Below, piece after piece: positions 55,336 through 62,696 of a stretch of DNA of 64,000 nt. The notes below the pieces were generated by a model, which was not told the origin of the DNA, made no database searches, and worked only from the letters and a program-made list of their open reading frames with translations. Origin of the DNA: Verrucomicrobiota bacterium. GTDB lineage: Bacteria > Verrucomicrobiota > Verrucomicrobiia > Verrucomicrobiales > Verrucomicrobiaceae. The position numbers were made by a program, and so were the translations under genes. The stretch's first letter is position 1, and each line of letters opens with the position of its first letter. The stretch is from assembly GCA_025360015.1 (NCBI GenBank), contig JANYCZ010000011.1, forward strand, positions 217,322-281,321, given 5' to 3'.

Positions 55336-56361
55336 TCACACCGGCCGCAGCACGCTCTTCACGACTTCCCCCTTGTGCATCTTCTCAAAGGCTTCGTGCC
55401 ATTCGGTCACGGGCCAGACACCACCGATGATCGGCTTCACATCAAATTGGCCGGTGCTCAGCAGGGCGATGACGCGCTCCCAGATCGGCCAGTTGTGGCT
55501 GAAGCTGCCTTGAAGGGTGATGTTCTTCTGCACAAGCGGGTCGAGGTTGAAGCCGAGGGGCTGCGGACCCCAGCCGACTTTGCTTATCCATCCGGCAGGG
55601 CGCACGATGTCGAGCGCGATCTTCAGTGTGATGCTCGCACCTGCAGCGTCAATCACTCCATCGCAACCCAGGCCATCGCGAGCGGTGGCCCAAGGCTTCG
55701 CGTCCCCAATGATGACTTCACAGCCGTATTGCTTCGCGATTTCCAAACGATGCGCATCCTGCGGCAGGCCGACGATGGCAACTTGTGCGCCACAGAGGCG
55801 TGCCATGGCAGCACAGAGAATGCCGATGGTGCCTGGGCCGAGGACGACGACGCGGTCACCGGGCTCAATGTTGGCGTTCTTCACCACGGCACTGTAGGCC
55901 ACGCAGCAGGGTTCGGTGAGACAGGCCTGCTCGAAGGGAAGCTGATCCGGGACGTGATGCAGAATGCGGCTGGGCACGCGCACATACTTGGTCATGGCTC
56001 CATTGACCCCGTAGCCAAAGCCCTTGCGGGTGGGATCGAGGTTGTAGAGACCTCGCTTCGTCATCGGATTGTTCGGACTGATGATGGCGGCCGTTTCAGA
56101 GACGACTCGGTCGCCTTCCTTCCAGCCTTCCACGTCCTTGCCCACTTCGACGATGCGGCCGCCGAACTCATGACCGAGCACGACCGGGTAGTTCACCGGC
56201 CAGGAGTGGTCGGCGGTCCACTGGTGCAGATCGGAACCACAGACACCGACGTTGGCGACTTCGAGGAGCACGTCCTCGCTGCCAATGGTGGGAGTTTCGA
56301 TTTCACGGATTTCGACGGAGCCTTTTTCAGGCGCGTAATTGACGACGGCGACGGATTTCAT
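55336..56361 (-). CDS. Zinc-type alcohol dehydrogenase (MDR family), structural zinc lobe lost
   Basis: 341 residues of the medium-chain dehydrogenase family. The catalytic zinc ligands are present: GVCGSDLHQW (Cys), GHEFGG (His-Glu) and ACLTEPCCV (Glu). The NAD-binding domain has VVVLGPGTIGILCAAMARL. The four-cysteine structural zinc lobe is missing: where it should be, the sequence reads SETAAIISPNNPMTKRGLYN, without Cys. It is likely a polyol or sugar-alcohol dehydrogenase. It sits between the HPS-like lyase and the TIM-barrel-like gene and is probably part of the same transcript. Confidence 0.85.
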   Translation of the reverse strand: MKSVAVVNYAPEKGSVEIREIETPTIGSEDVLLEVANVGVCGSDLHQWTADHSWPVNYPVVLGHEFGGRIVEVGKDVEGWKEGDRVVSETAAIISPNNPMTKRGLYNLDPTRKGFGYGVNGAMTKYVRVPSRILHHVPDQLPFEQACLTEPCCVAYSAVVKNANIEPGDRVVVLGPGTIGILCAAMARLCGAQVAIVGLPQDAHRLEIAKQYGCEVIIGDAKPWATARDGLGCDGVIDAAGASITLKIALDIVRPAGWISKVGWGPQPLGFNLDPLVQKNITLQGSFSHNWPIWERVIALLSTGQFDVKPIIGGVWPVTEWHEAFEKMHKGEVVKSVLRPV

Positions 56362-56383
56362 GGTTAGGAGGAAAGAGGATGAA

Positions 56384-57082
56384 TTAGAAAGCAGGAACGT
56401 CCTGAGCATGCACTGCCTCGCAAATCATGCGCAGCGAAGCTTCGAGATTGCCGTCCGCCGTTTTAAAGGCGTCGGCGTCGATGGTGAGAGGTGCGCCGAG
56501 GACGACGAGCGGAGCGCCGTATTTGGGGCACTGGATGGCCTGCTCCAGACTGAGACCGCCGACGGCTTGGACGGGGATTTTGACGGCGTTGACGACTTCA
56601 CGAAGCTGATCGAGCGGGCTCGGCATGCGTTTGCCAGCGGCAGCGATGCCACGGCGTTCATCGTAACCGATGTGATGAATCACATAGTCACAGCCAAGGT
56701 CTTCCAGCCACTTGGCGCCTGAGATCATGTCCTCGGAGATCATGTTGTCTCCCATCACCTTGCAGCCGAAGTCTTTGCCTGCATTTACCACGCATTTCAC
56801 GGTTTCTGCGTGCGCGCGGGCCATGACGACGACGTGGGTGGCACCGGCCTTGGCCATCATCTCGGCTTCGAGGTAGCCGCCATCCATCGTTTTGAGGTCA
56901 GCAACAATCGGAACGTTTGGGAAGGCTTTTCTCAGTGCGCGGACGCCGTGCAGGCCCTCGGCCAGGATGAGCGGCGTGCCGGCTTCCAGCCAGTCCACAC
57001 CGGCGCGAATGGCCAGGGCGGCGGTTTCGAGCGCTTCGTCGATGTTGGTGAGGTCGAGGGAAATTTGAACGATGGGTCTCAT
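56384..57082 (-). CDS. HPS/KGPDC-family lyase (3-hexulose-6-phosphate synthase-like)
   Basis: 232 residues of the OMP decarboxylase superfamily. The motif VADLKTMDGGYLEAEMMAKAG carries the Asp-Lys-Asp metal/catalytic triad of hexulose-6-phosphate synthases and 3-keto-L-gulonate-6-phosphate decarboxylases; VGGLSLEQAIQ is the phosphate-binding end. It would form or cleave a C-C bond in a phosphorylated ketose. No phosphohexuloisomerase (Hxl B) gene is nearby, so a sugar-acid decarboxylase role is at least as likely as formaldehyde fixation. It is the promoter-proximal gene of the cluster, 56 bases from the divergent AraC-type regulator. Confidence 0.82.
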   Translation of the reverse strand: MRPIVQISLDLTNIDEALETAALAIRAGVDWLEAGTPLILAEGLHGVRALRKAFPNVPIVADLKTMDGGYLEAEMMAKAGATHVVVMARAHAETVKCVVNAGKDFGCKVMGDNMISEDMISGAKWLEDLGCDYVIHHIGYDERRGIAAAGKRMPSPLDQLREVVNAVKIPVQAVGGLSLEQAIQCPKYGAPLVVLGAPLTIDADAFKTADGNLEASLRMICEAVHAQDVPAF

Positions 57083-57138
57083 AGGCGGTTGGTAGGTTGC
57101 AGATTAACGCAGAACCATGCATCGTCGTCACGACAAAG

Positions 57139-57942
57139 ATGATGCGAAATGCGACACCCCTGAAACCCCGCGTGCGCGCCAAGCGCCCGGCGGCGGAAAT
57201 TGCGCGCTGGAGGAAGCAGCGTGCGGCATGGATGGCCGCACTGGAGCCGACGTTGCTGTTTCAGCGGTTGTTTGACCACATCCCCGGGGTTTACTTCTTT
57301 GCCAAGAACAAGGCGGGGCATCTCATGTTTGCGAGTGAGGGGCTGATGCGGCGCTACCAGATGCCGGATGATTCGGAGATCATCGGACGTACGGACTTTG
57401 ACCTGAACCCGGACACGATGGCGCAGGCCTATGTGGATGACGACAAACGCATCCTGGCCGGCAAGGTGGAGGTGATCGAGCGTGTGGAGCTGTGGTGGGA
57501 TTCCCAGGGCATCCCTGACTGGTTTCTGGTGACGAAGCTGCCGCTCTTTGATTCTAAGCGCCGGGTGCAGGGCGTGATGGGCACATTGAGGCGTCCAGAC
57601 GAAGCGGAGCGCAGGCTACCGGTGTTTCAGACCGTGGCGCAGGCAGTGGAGATCATCCGGCACGACTACTCGAAGCCGCTCTTGATTGAAGACGTGGCGA
57701 AATCCTGCGGGCAGTCGCTGCGGCAGTTGCAGCGGCGGTTTCAAAGCGCGTTCGGTATCACGCCGCAGGAGTTCCTGATTAAGACGCGGGTGCTGGCGGC
57801 GGTGCGTTTGCTGGAACGGACGACCCTAACGGCGAGCGAAGTGGCACAGCAATGTGGTTTTGTGGATGCGAGCAGCTTCACGCAGCACTTCCGGAAACGC
57901 ATGGGGGAGTCTCCTGCGGTGTATCGGCGCGCGCGGCGGTGA
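57139..57942 (+). CDS. PAS-AraC transcriptional regulator
   Basis: 267 residues. After a basic N-terminus, residues about 50-150 form a PAS domain (HIPGVYFFAKNKAGHLMFAS, IIGRTDFDLNP). The C-terminal ~100 residues are an AraC/XylS domain with two helix-turn-helix motifs (LLIEDVAKSCGQSLRQLQRR and TASEVAQQCGFVDASSFTQH, ending GESPAVYRR). The start ATG at 57139 (or 57142) leaves 56 bases to the divergent HPS-like gene; this spacer must hold its operator. It is the likely regulator of the minus-strand glycan cluster. Its 3' end overlaps the convergent GNAT gene by 65 bases. Confidence 0.88.
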   Translation: MMRNATPLKPRVRAKRPAAEIARWRKQRAAWMAALEPTLLFQRLFDHIPGVYFFAKNKAGHLMFASEGLMRRYQMPDDSEIIGRTDFDLNPDTMAQAYVDDDKRILAGKVEVIERVELWWDSQGIPDWFLVTKLPLFDSKRRVQGVMGTLRRPDEAERRLPVFQTVAQAVEIIRHDYSKPLLIEDVAKSCGQSLRQLQRRFQSAFGITPQEFLIKTRVLAAVRLLERTTLTASEVAQQCGFVDASSFTQHFRKRMGESPAVYRRARR

Positions 57943-58555
57943 GGATCAACCGACCGAGAGGAATCGAGTCGTCTTGGTGCAGCCAGGTGCGCATTGATGC
58001 GGCGATTTGCGGCCACTCGTGGTCGAGCATGGCAAACCAGACGGTGTCGCGGTTTTCGCCTTTGATGAGCATGTGCTGGCGGAAGATGCCTTCAAAGGTG
58101 AAGCCGAGGCGCAGGGCGGCGTTGCGGCTGGATTCATTGCGTGCATCGCATTTCCACTCCATGCGCCGATAGCCGAGATCTTCAAAGCAGTGACGCAGCA
58201 GCAGGTGGCAGGCTTCGGTGTTGGCCTTGGTGCGCTGTGCTGCGGGCGCATACCAGATGTTGCCGAGCTCTGCCACGCCGTGCTCGGGGCGGATGTTCAT
58301 GAGCGAGATGCTGCCTAGAATGCGCTGCGTTGCAGCATCACGCACGGCGAAGGCGATGACGTTCGGGGTGGCCTGCCATTCGCGCAGGAAAGCCGCGTGC
58401 TCTTCGACAGTGGCAAATGGTCCGCGTGGCATGTAGCGCCACAGTGTGCGCGTTGCTTCATCGACATGCGAGATGGCGAAGAGTTCCGCCACATCCGCAG
58501 TGACATCGAGTGGCGTGAGGGTGATGAACTGGCCGTCGAAGCGTTGCGGTTTCAT
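57878..58555 (-). CDS. GNAT acetyltransferase (RimJ/RimL-like)
   Basis: 225 residues. The acetyl-CoA-binding region ILGSISLMNIRPEHGVAELG then NTEACHLLLRHCFEDLGYRRM and SRNAALRLGFTFEGIFRQHM match the RimJ/RimL subfamily. It acetylates an amino group of a protein or small molecule. The start (58555) overlaps the stop of the OsmC gene by four bases (ATGA). The last ~20 codons run past the convergent regulator's stop, giving a 65-base overlap between the two genes, which is unusual; an upstream stop in this frame is not seen. Confidence 0.85.
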   Translation of the reverse strand: MKPQRFDGQFITLTPLDVTADVAELFAISHVDEATRTLWRYMPRGPFATVEEHAAFLREWQATPNVIAFAVRDAATQRILGSISLMNIRPEHGVAELGNIWYAPAAQRTKANTEACHLLLRHCFEDLGYRRMEWKCDARNESSRNAALRLGFTFEGIFRQHMLIKGENRDTVWFAMLDHEWPQIAASMRTWLHQDDSIPLGRLILTAARADTPQETPPCVSGSAA

Positions 58556-59016
58556 GCGCTTGGTTGCACGATCACGTCTGTCTTGATCGAATTGGCGATG
58601 AAGCATTGGTTGTGGGCAAGATGATGCAGGTGGGCGACTTCGGTGGCGGTGGGCTGCTTGTCACCGCCCCAGACGATGGTGGGGCGTAGGGTGATCTGGT
58701 TGATCCAAGGCACACCACGTTCGTTTTTCGTCATGGTGCCCTCTGCTGCGTCGTCATACGTCTCGGGGAGAAAGCCGACGTCGCAGGCCACGTGGAGGAA
58801 CCAGAGCATGTGGCAGCTGGAGACGGAGGCGATGAAGGTTTCTTCGGGGTCGATGCCGGCTGGGTTTGACCAGGGGGCTGGGACGATTTGCGGGGAGGGG
58901 GAGCCAGGCACGGTGGCACCGCCGTCAAAGTGGAGGGTGTGCTCGCGGGAGTAGCGGCGGCTGAGGAAATCGGGGCCTTGGTTTTTCCAGCGGATGGTGG
59001 CGGTGTGATTGGACAT
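58552..59016 (-). CDS. OsmC family peroxiredoxin-like protein
   Basis: 154 residues. The OsmC fold shows GIDPEETFIASVSSCHMLWFLH (catalytic Cys) and HHLAHNQCFIANSIKTDV (second Cys). Such proteins reduce organic hydroperoxides using thiols. The ATG at 59016 shares its first base with the stop of the PaiB-like gene, and its own stop overlaps the GNAT start. Together these form a tightly packed operon: esterase, PaiB-like, OsmC, GNAT. Confidence 0.85.
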   Translation of the reverse strand: MSNHTATIRWKNQGPDFLSRRYSREHTLHFDGGATVPGSPSPQIVPAPWSNPAGIDPEETFIASVSSCHMLWFLHVACDVGFLPETYDDAAEGTMTKNERGVPWINQITLRPTIVWGGDKQPTATEVAHLHHLAHNQCFIANSIKTDVIVQPSA

Positions 59017-59627
59017 CAAAGTCTCTCCTGCATCATTTTGGCGGTTTCGCGATCGGTCTGATTGGTGCTGTCTTGGAGCATGGCGATGACTCCGGGTGCA
59101 TCTTGAGGACGGTTTTGGCTGAGTTTGAACTTGCCTTCGAGGCGGGTGATTTCGATTTCGATGCCGACGATTCCTTTCATGAGGCCGTCGCGGAATTCGG
59201 CGGGGAGGGTGCCATGCCAGCGGTTGGGGCGGCCGGTTTCGTAGAATTCGACGAGATCGTGGAGCATCTGGGCGAAGCGGTCATGCTGCGTGACGATGCG
59301 TGGAATGCCGTAGGCATGCACGGCGGTGTAGTTCCAGGTGGGGACGGCGGGCTCGGTGACGTACCAGGCCGGAGAGATGTAGGAGTGGGGGCCGGTGAAG
59401 ATGACGAGGACTTCTTCGCCTGTAAAATGACGCCATTGGGGGTTGGCGCGGGCCATGTGGGAGAGCAGTGTGCCGTGGGCCCCTTGTGTCGGATTCAGCA
59501 AAACGGGCATGTGCGTGGCCTGTGGCACGTTGTTGTCAGATGACACGATCGTAGCAAAACTGTGCTGGCGCATGAAGGCATGCAGCGTGTCGCGGTCGTC
59601 GATCTGGAAGAGCGGGGGCGTGTACAT
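59016..59627 (-). CDS. PaiB-like FMN-binding protein
   Basis: 203 residues from the ATG at 59627; the frame is open well upstream but overlaps the esterase gene. MYTPPLFQIDDRDTLHAFM, the QATHMPVLL strand, HMARANPQW and AWYVTEPAVPTWNYTAVHAYG match PaiB/FMN-binding split-barrel proteins (called negative transcriptional regulators in Bacillus). It may be an FMN-dependent oxidase or a heme-degrading protein; DNA binding is unlikely from sequence. Its stop overlaps the OsmC start by one base. Confidence 0.85.
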   Translation of the reverse strand: MYTPPLFQIDDRDTLHAFMRQHSFATIVSSDNNVPQATHMPVLLNPTQGAHGTLLSHMARANPQWRHFTGEEVLVIFTGPHSYISPAWYVTEPAVPTWNYTAVHAYGIPRIVTQHDRFAQMLHDLVEFYETGRPNRWHGTLPAEFRDGLMKGIVGIEIEITRLEGKFKLSQNRPQDAPGVIAMLQDSTNQTDRETAKMMQERL

Positions 59628-59634
59628 TGATGGG

Positions 59635-60606
59635 CTACTTCTTGACTTCGGGCAGTGCGGGAATGGGAGTGGTGTCGATGATGGCATCGGAACCAAGGAG
59701 GGTTTTGCCGACGAAGAGTTTTGCGCGGACGATGACTTCGGGATTGTTGACGGAGCTGTGGCCGCCATTGGTGATTGGGATGAGCAATGAGGGGACGCTG
59801 GCTTTTTGGAGTGCGGTGTGAATTGTTTCGGCGTGGAGGAAGGCGACGCGTTGATCGGCGGTGCCATGGAAGGTGATGAAGGGTGGGTCGTCTTTGGTGA
59901 CGTAGGTGACGGGTGAGGCGGCGACGGCTTCGGCGTGTTTTTCTTCGTAATTGCCGCCGAGGAGGCCTTTCACGGCGGGGTCGTCGAGGACGGGTTTCTT
60001 TTCTTTGTCGAACATCAGGGCCTGGGTGAAGTCTTCGGGGCCGCAGAGGTTGACGACGCATTGTACGCGGCTGCTGAAGGTGGTGCTGGGGCCGAGATCG
60101 CCTTCGAGTTCTTTGACATTGCCACTGGTGCCGAGGAGGGAGGAGAGATGGCCGCCTGCGGAGCTGCCCATGACGGCGATTTTGTCGGGGTCGAGGTTGA
60201 ACTCTTTGGCGTGGGCGCGGATCCAGCGGATGGCGGCTTTGCAGTCATAGATTTGCGCGGGCCAGTGGGCTTCTTTGGTAAGGCGATAGCCGACGGTGAC
60301 GGCGGCGTAGTCGCCGGTGCGGGCGAACTGGATGGCAGCGGCGGCATAGCCGAGGCGGTCACCGTTGACCCAGCCGCCGCCGTGGATGAGGGCGACGACG
60401 GGCAGGGGCTTGTCGGTGTTGCGTTTCTTTGGGAGGTAGAGATCGACCTTTTGCTTGGCGTTTTCGTTGCTGGCGTAGGGCTGGTCGAGGCGGAGTTCGA
60501 CCTGGCTTTTTTCGGCGGCGGCTTGAGCGTTCTGTTTTTGGGCGGTGAGGTCCTGGGCCCAAGCGGATGATGCGGCGAGGAGCAGGAGCGGAAGAAGGTG
60601 TTTCAT
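59635..60606 (-). CDS. Secreted alpha/beta-hydrolase (BD-FAE-like esterase)
   Basis: 323 residues with a signal peptide (MKHLLPLLLLAASSAWAQ). HGGGWVNGDRLGYAA is the oxyanion motif, VMGSSAGGHLSSLLG the nucleophile elbow, and FHGTADQRVAF the acid; the His is in NGGHSSV. It resembles the esterases associated with polysaccharide deacetylation. It is the first gene of the operon that continues with the PaiB-like gene 7 bases later, even though the other members are cytoplasmic. Confidence 0.85.
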   Translation of the reverse strand: MKHLLPLLLLAASSAWAQDLTAQKQNAQAAAEKSQVELRLDQPYASNENAKQKVDLYLPKKRNTDKPLPVVALIHGGGWVNGDRLGYAAAAIQFARTGDYAAVTVGYRLTKEAHWPAQIYDCKAAIRWIRAHAKEFNLDPDKIAVMGSSAGGHLSSLLGTSGNVKELEGDLGPSTTFSSRVQCVVNLCGPEDFTQALMFDKEKKPVLDDPAVKGLLGGNYEEKHAEAVAASPVTYVTKDDPPFITFHGTADQRVAFLHAETIHTALQKASVPSLLIPITNGGHSSVNNPEVIVRAKLFVGKTLLGSDAIIDTTPIPALPEVKK

Positions 60607-60637
60607 GGTGGGCAGAGTACGGAGAAGGTGGCGAAAA

Positions 60638-60943
60638 CTAACGGCGACGGTAAATCAGCATCGGCATGCCGAGAATGGTTTCCTTGTGGGAGCAGTCAAA
60701 GCCAAGTTTTTCCAGCACACGCTGGGAGCGTAGGTGATCGGGATGAACATCTGCGAACAGCGGTTCCGCTGGGTGGTGTGTGTCAAACCATTCGAGCCAG
60801 GCACGGCCTACCTCAATCGCGTAACCTTGCCCCCAGTAGGCTTTCGCCAGACGAAAGCCGAGCTCAATGCGTTTCCCGTCGGGAAGATAAAACAAACCGC
60901 TGTCGCCCATGGGCTTGCCGGTTTCTCGATGAAGGCGCGTCAT
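60638..60943 (-). pseudogene. GNAT acetyltransferase fragment, 5' end missing
   Basis: About 100-110 residues of a GNAT domain remain: TGKPMGDSGLFYLPDGKRIE, LAKAYWGQGYAIEVGRAWLEW (acetyl-CoA loop) and SQRVLEKLGF. The family normally needs ~60 more N-terminal residues. Upstream in frame are only five or so plausible codons and then a TGA at 60980-60982. An inverted repeat TGACGC/GCGTCA (60965-60982) sits at the break. The missing part is not found elsewhere in the window. The break lies next to the left edge of the cassette array. Translation could begin at ATG 60943, but the product would be incomplete. Confidence 0.75.
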
Positions 60944-61119
60944 ATTTAACAAAAATGTTGGATATGACGCCAATTTGCGTCAAAAGCAGCTCCAATAAGG
61001 GCTGAGATCCGTTGGTGCTCGACAAATCTGTTCCCCCATAATGCTGTTGACGTACTCGACAAAATTGTTTCTCATCAACTAGTTAGGCGACTTCCGAGCG
61101 TCTTCCGAGTAACGAAGCA

Positions 61120-61482
61120 ATGGTCCTACTGACTTTCATATTCCCAGCGTCTGTTCTGTTTGCCGTTGGCAGCGGAATCTTCTGCCGCATTCGCTGCGGG
61201 CGACACTCGTTCGAGTTCCGGTTATGTGTTCTCGTTCTCTTGTATCTTCTTCTCGGCTACGTTGCTGGCTTCGTCGCTGTCTGCATTCATCCTTACTGGA
61301 TCGACAACGAGGTCGAGGAGTTCATCCCTTTGTCGGAGCGTTGGTCATGGGCTTTTCTTGGCGCTACCGTCTTTGAGATCGTTCTTTGTCCACTACTCAT
61401 TATCGGCTACTCCATTCTTCGTTCACGCCACATCCGAAACCTACGTTCCAGCCGTGTTCCGAACACAACCCAAGTCGCCTAA
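61120..61482 (+). CDS. Cassette gene 1: small membrane protein, unknown
   Basis: 120 residues with three hydrophobic segments (about 3-22, 34-58, 77-100). No family is recognised. The TAA stop lies inside the GCCTAAC inverse core of the attC site, a common feature of integron cassettes. The base composition is clearly less GC-rich than the neighbouring chromosome. There is no ribosome-binding site of note; GTAACGAAGCA precedes the ATG. Confidence 0.65.
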   Translation: MVLLTFIFPASVLFAVGSGIFCRIRCGRHSFEFRLCVLVLLYLLLGYVAGFVAVCIHPYWIDNEVEEFIPLSERWSWAFLGATVFEIVLCPLLIIGYSILRSRHIRNLRSSRVPNTTQVA

Positions 61483-61591
61483 CCATGCGCTGCAGCGAAC
61501 GGCTCCGGCTGTCACGCTGGCTGCTCCGCCGCCTTTGCCCGCGCAGCCATCGCGCCAGCCTCCGCCGTCGCTGAGCTTGGGGGCGTTATGC
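61477..61591 (+). repeat. attC site 1
   Basis: Inverse core GCCTAAC (61477-61483) and core GTTATGC (61585-61591) delimit 115 bp. Inside, GCTGCAGCGAACGGC can pair with GCCGTCGCTGAGC leaving unpaired single bases, as in the L boxes of folded attC. The middle is a GC-rich, imperfect palindrome. The core deviates from GTTRRRY at one position. Confidence 0.75.
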
Positions 61592-61613
61592 CCAACTACG
61601 AGAGCACCATGCC

Positions 61614-62171
61614 ATGACCATTAGCACGGCAGCCCACACCATCACGCTCGTTAACGAGGGCATAGATTACGACGAAAACTCCGCCGACAACGTTTCGAGT
61701 TACGACAGGGTAGTCAGGCTTTCCGAGAGCATTTCTTCCGCTCACGGAGTTCGAGTATTCGCAGATGATCGCCAGCTTGCATCCGCCATTCTCCTCGCTG
61801 GAGGAGGCGCTTCGGGCATGCACCCTCGTTCAGCTTTTGTTGATGCTGGGTCTCTGTTCTTGGCGGTAGGTCCATTTGTTGTTTGTCTTGCCATTCCCTT
61901 ACTGAACACGCTTTGGTCGGTCGAGACTGACGACGCTACTTGCTTCGGAGTTTACCGCATACCGGAGACCTCCGATTTCATCTCTCATGGTGAGCTTTCC
62001 GTCGCACGAGTGACAGATGCTGGCCACATCGTTTGGTCAGAGAGTGGGGCGGATATTTTCACCGGAGACCTCACAGTTCTGCCAGATGAGGTCAGAGTTA
62101 CTGATTTCGAGGGCAGGAGCTATTCCTTTGATCTTGTCACCGGGGCATCGAGGCTCCTTTCACCAGCATGA
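61614..62171 (+). CDS. Cassette gene 2: conserved cassette protein, unknown
   Basis: 185 residues, cytoplasmic apart from one hydrophobic stretch near 83-98. The C-terminal half (HGELSVARVTDAGHIVWSES, GADIFTGDLTVLP, FEGRSYSFDLVTG) resembles a beta-rich domain frequently seen in cassette and accessory-region proteins; no function is known to me. The ATG at 61614 lies 22 bases after the preceding core site. An alternative ATG two codons away in another frame is not in this frame. Confidence 0.65.
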   Translation: MTISTAAHTITLVNEGIDYDENSADNVSSYDRVVRLSESISSAHGVRVFADDRQLASAILLAGGGASGMHPRSAFVDAGSLFLAVGPFVVCLAIPLLNTLWSVETDDATCFGVYRIPETSDFISHGELSVARVTDAGHIVWSESGADIFTGDLTVLPDEVRVTDFEGRSYSFDLVTGASRLLSPA

Positions 62172-62193
62172 CCATCCATCATCACCAACCAAG

Positions 62194-62286
62194 GGCGAAC
62201 AAAACGGATGCAGGTAAGGGCTCGAATGGCATCTGTCGTGTCAGCAACGCCTTGCGCTCGCCGTCGCCTGATCCGAAACGTTCGGC
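62194..62286 (+). repeat. attC site 2
   Basis: Inverse core GGCGAAC (62194-62200) to core GTTCGGC (62280-62286), 93 bp. The L boxes CGGATGCAGG and CCTGATCCG pair perfectly except for one extrahelical base. It is near-identical in its first half to attC site 3. Confidence 0.8.
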
Positions 62287-62334
62287 GTTGCTCCCGCACC
62301 TCGTGAATGAAAGCCAACCATCCGTTCCCAAGTG

Positions 62335-62595
62335 ATGCCTGAACACCTTTTGACATTCGAGATCTCAGCGGGCGGCGACGAGCTTTGCGTTCACGGAGAC
62401 GAGGCAGGACTGCGATACATGTCTGTGCAGCTCTCCCGCCTAGCCGACCATGCGGCACGCGGCGAGCACGAGCATACGCACTTGATGACCGATGCTTGGG
62501 GAGGCGGCGGTCTCTCAGGGGAGCGGCAGGGCGAGAGCGATACACTCATCAATCACGTCAAGATTTATGCTTGGCCCAAGCAAATCCCGAAATGA
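62335..62595 (+). CDS. Cassette gene 3: Imm32-like immunity protein
   Basis: 86 residues from the ATG at 62335 (a GTG one codon upstream is also possible). LTFEISAGGDELCVHGDEAG, LRYMSVQLSRLADHA, EHTHLMTDAWGGGGLS and INHVKIYAWP fit what I recall of the Imm32 immunity-protein family, which protects against polymorphic toxins. No toxin gene is adjacent, so it would be an orphan immunity gene. It is flanked by attC sites 2 and 3. Confidence 0.55.
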   Translation: MPEHLLTFEISAGGDELCVHGDEAGLRYMSVQLSRLADHAARGEHEHTHLMTDAWGGGGLSGERQGESDTLINHVKIYAWPKQIPK

Positions 62596-62602
62596 CCGCA
62601 AC

Positions 62603-62695
62603 GCCGAACAAAACGGATGCAGGCAGGGGGCTCGTATGGCATCTGTCGTGTCATCGAGACTTGCCGCTCGCCGTCGCCTGATCGAGACGTTAGCT
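62603..62695 (+). repeat. attC site 3
   Basis: Inverse core GCCGAAC (62603-62609) to core GTTAGCT (62689-62695), 93 bp. The stretch AACAAAACGGATGCAGG and the following GGCTCG...ATGGCATCTGTCGTGTCA repeat attC site 2 with few changes; the second arm CCTGATCGAG is more diverged. The shared sequence indicates cassettes made or collected by one integron platform. Confidence 0.8.
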
Positions 62696-62696
62696 T

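Noticed and set aside
60974..61119. Integrase gene or a complete attI beside the first cassette
   Set aside because: Only the core GTTAGGC is clear; no integrase frame exists on either strand here, so attI was not called.
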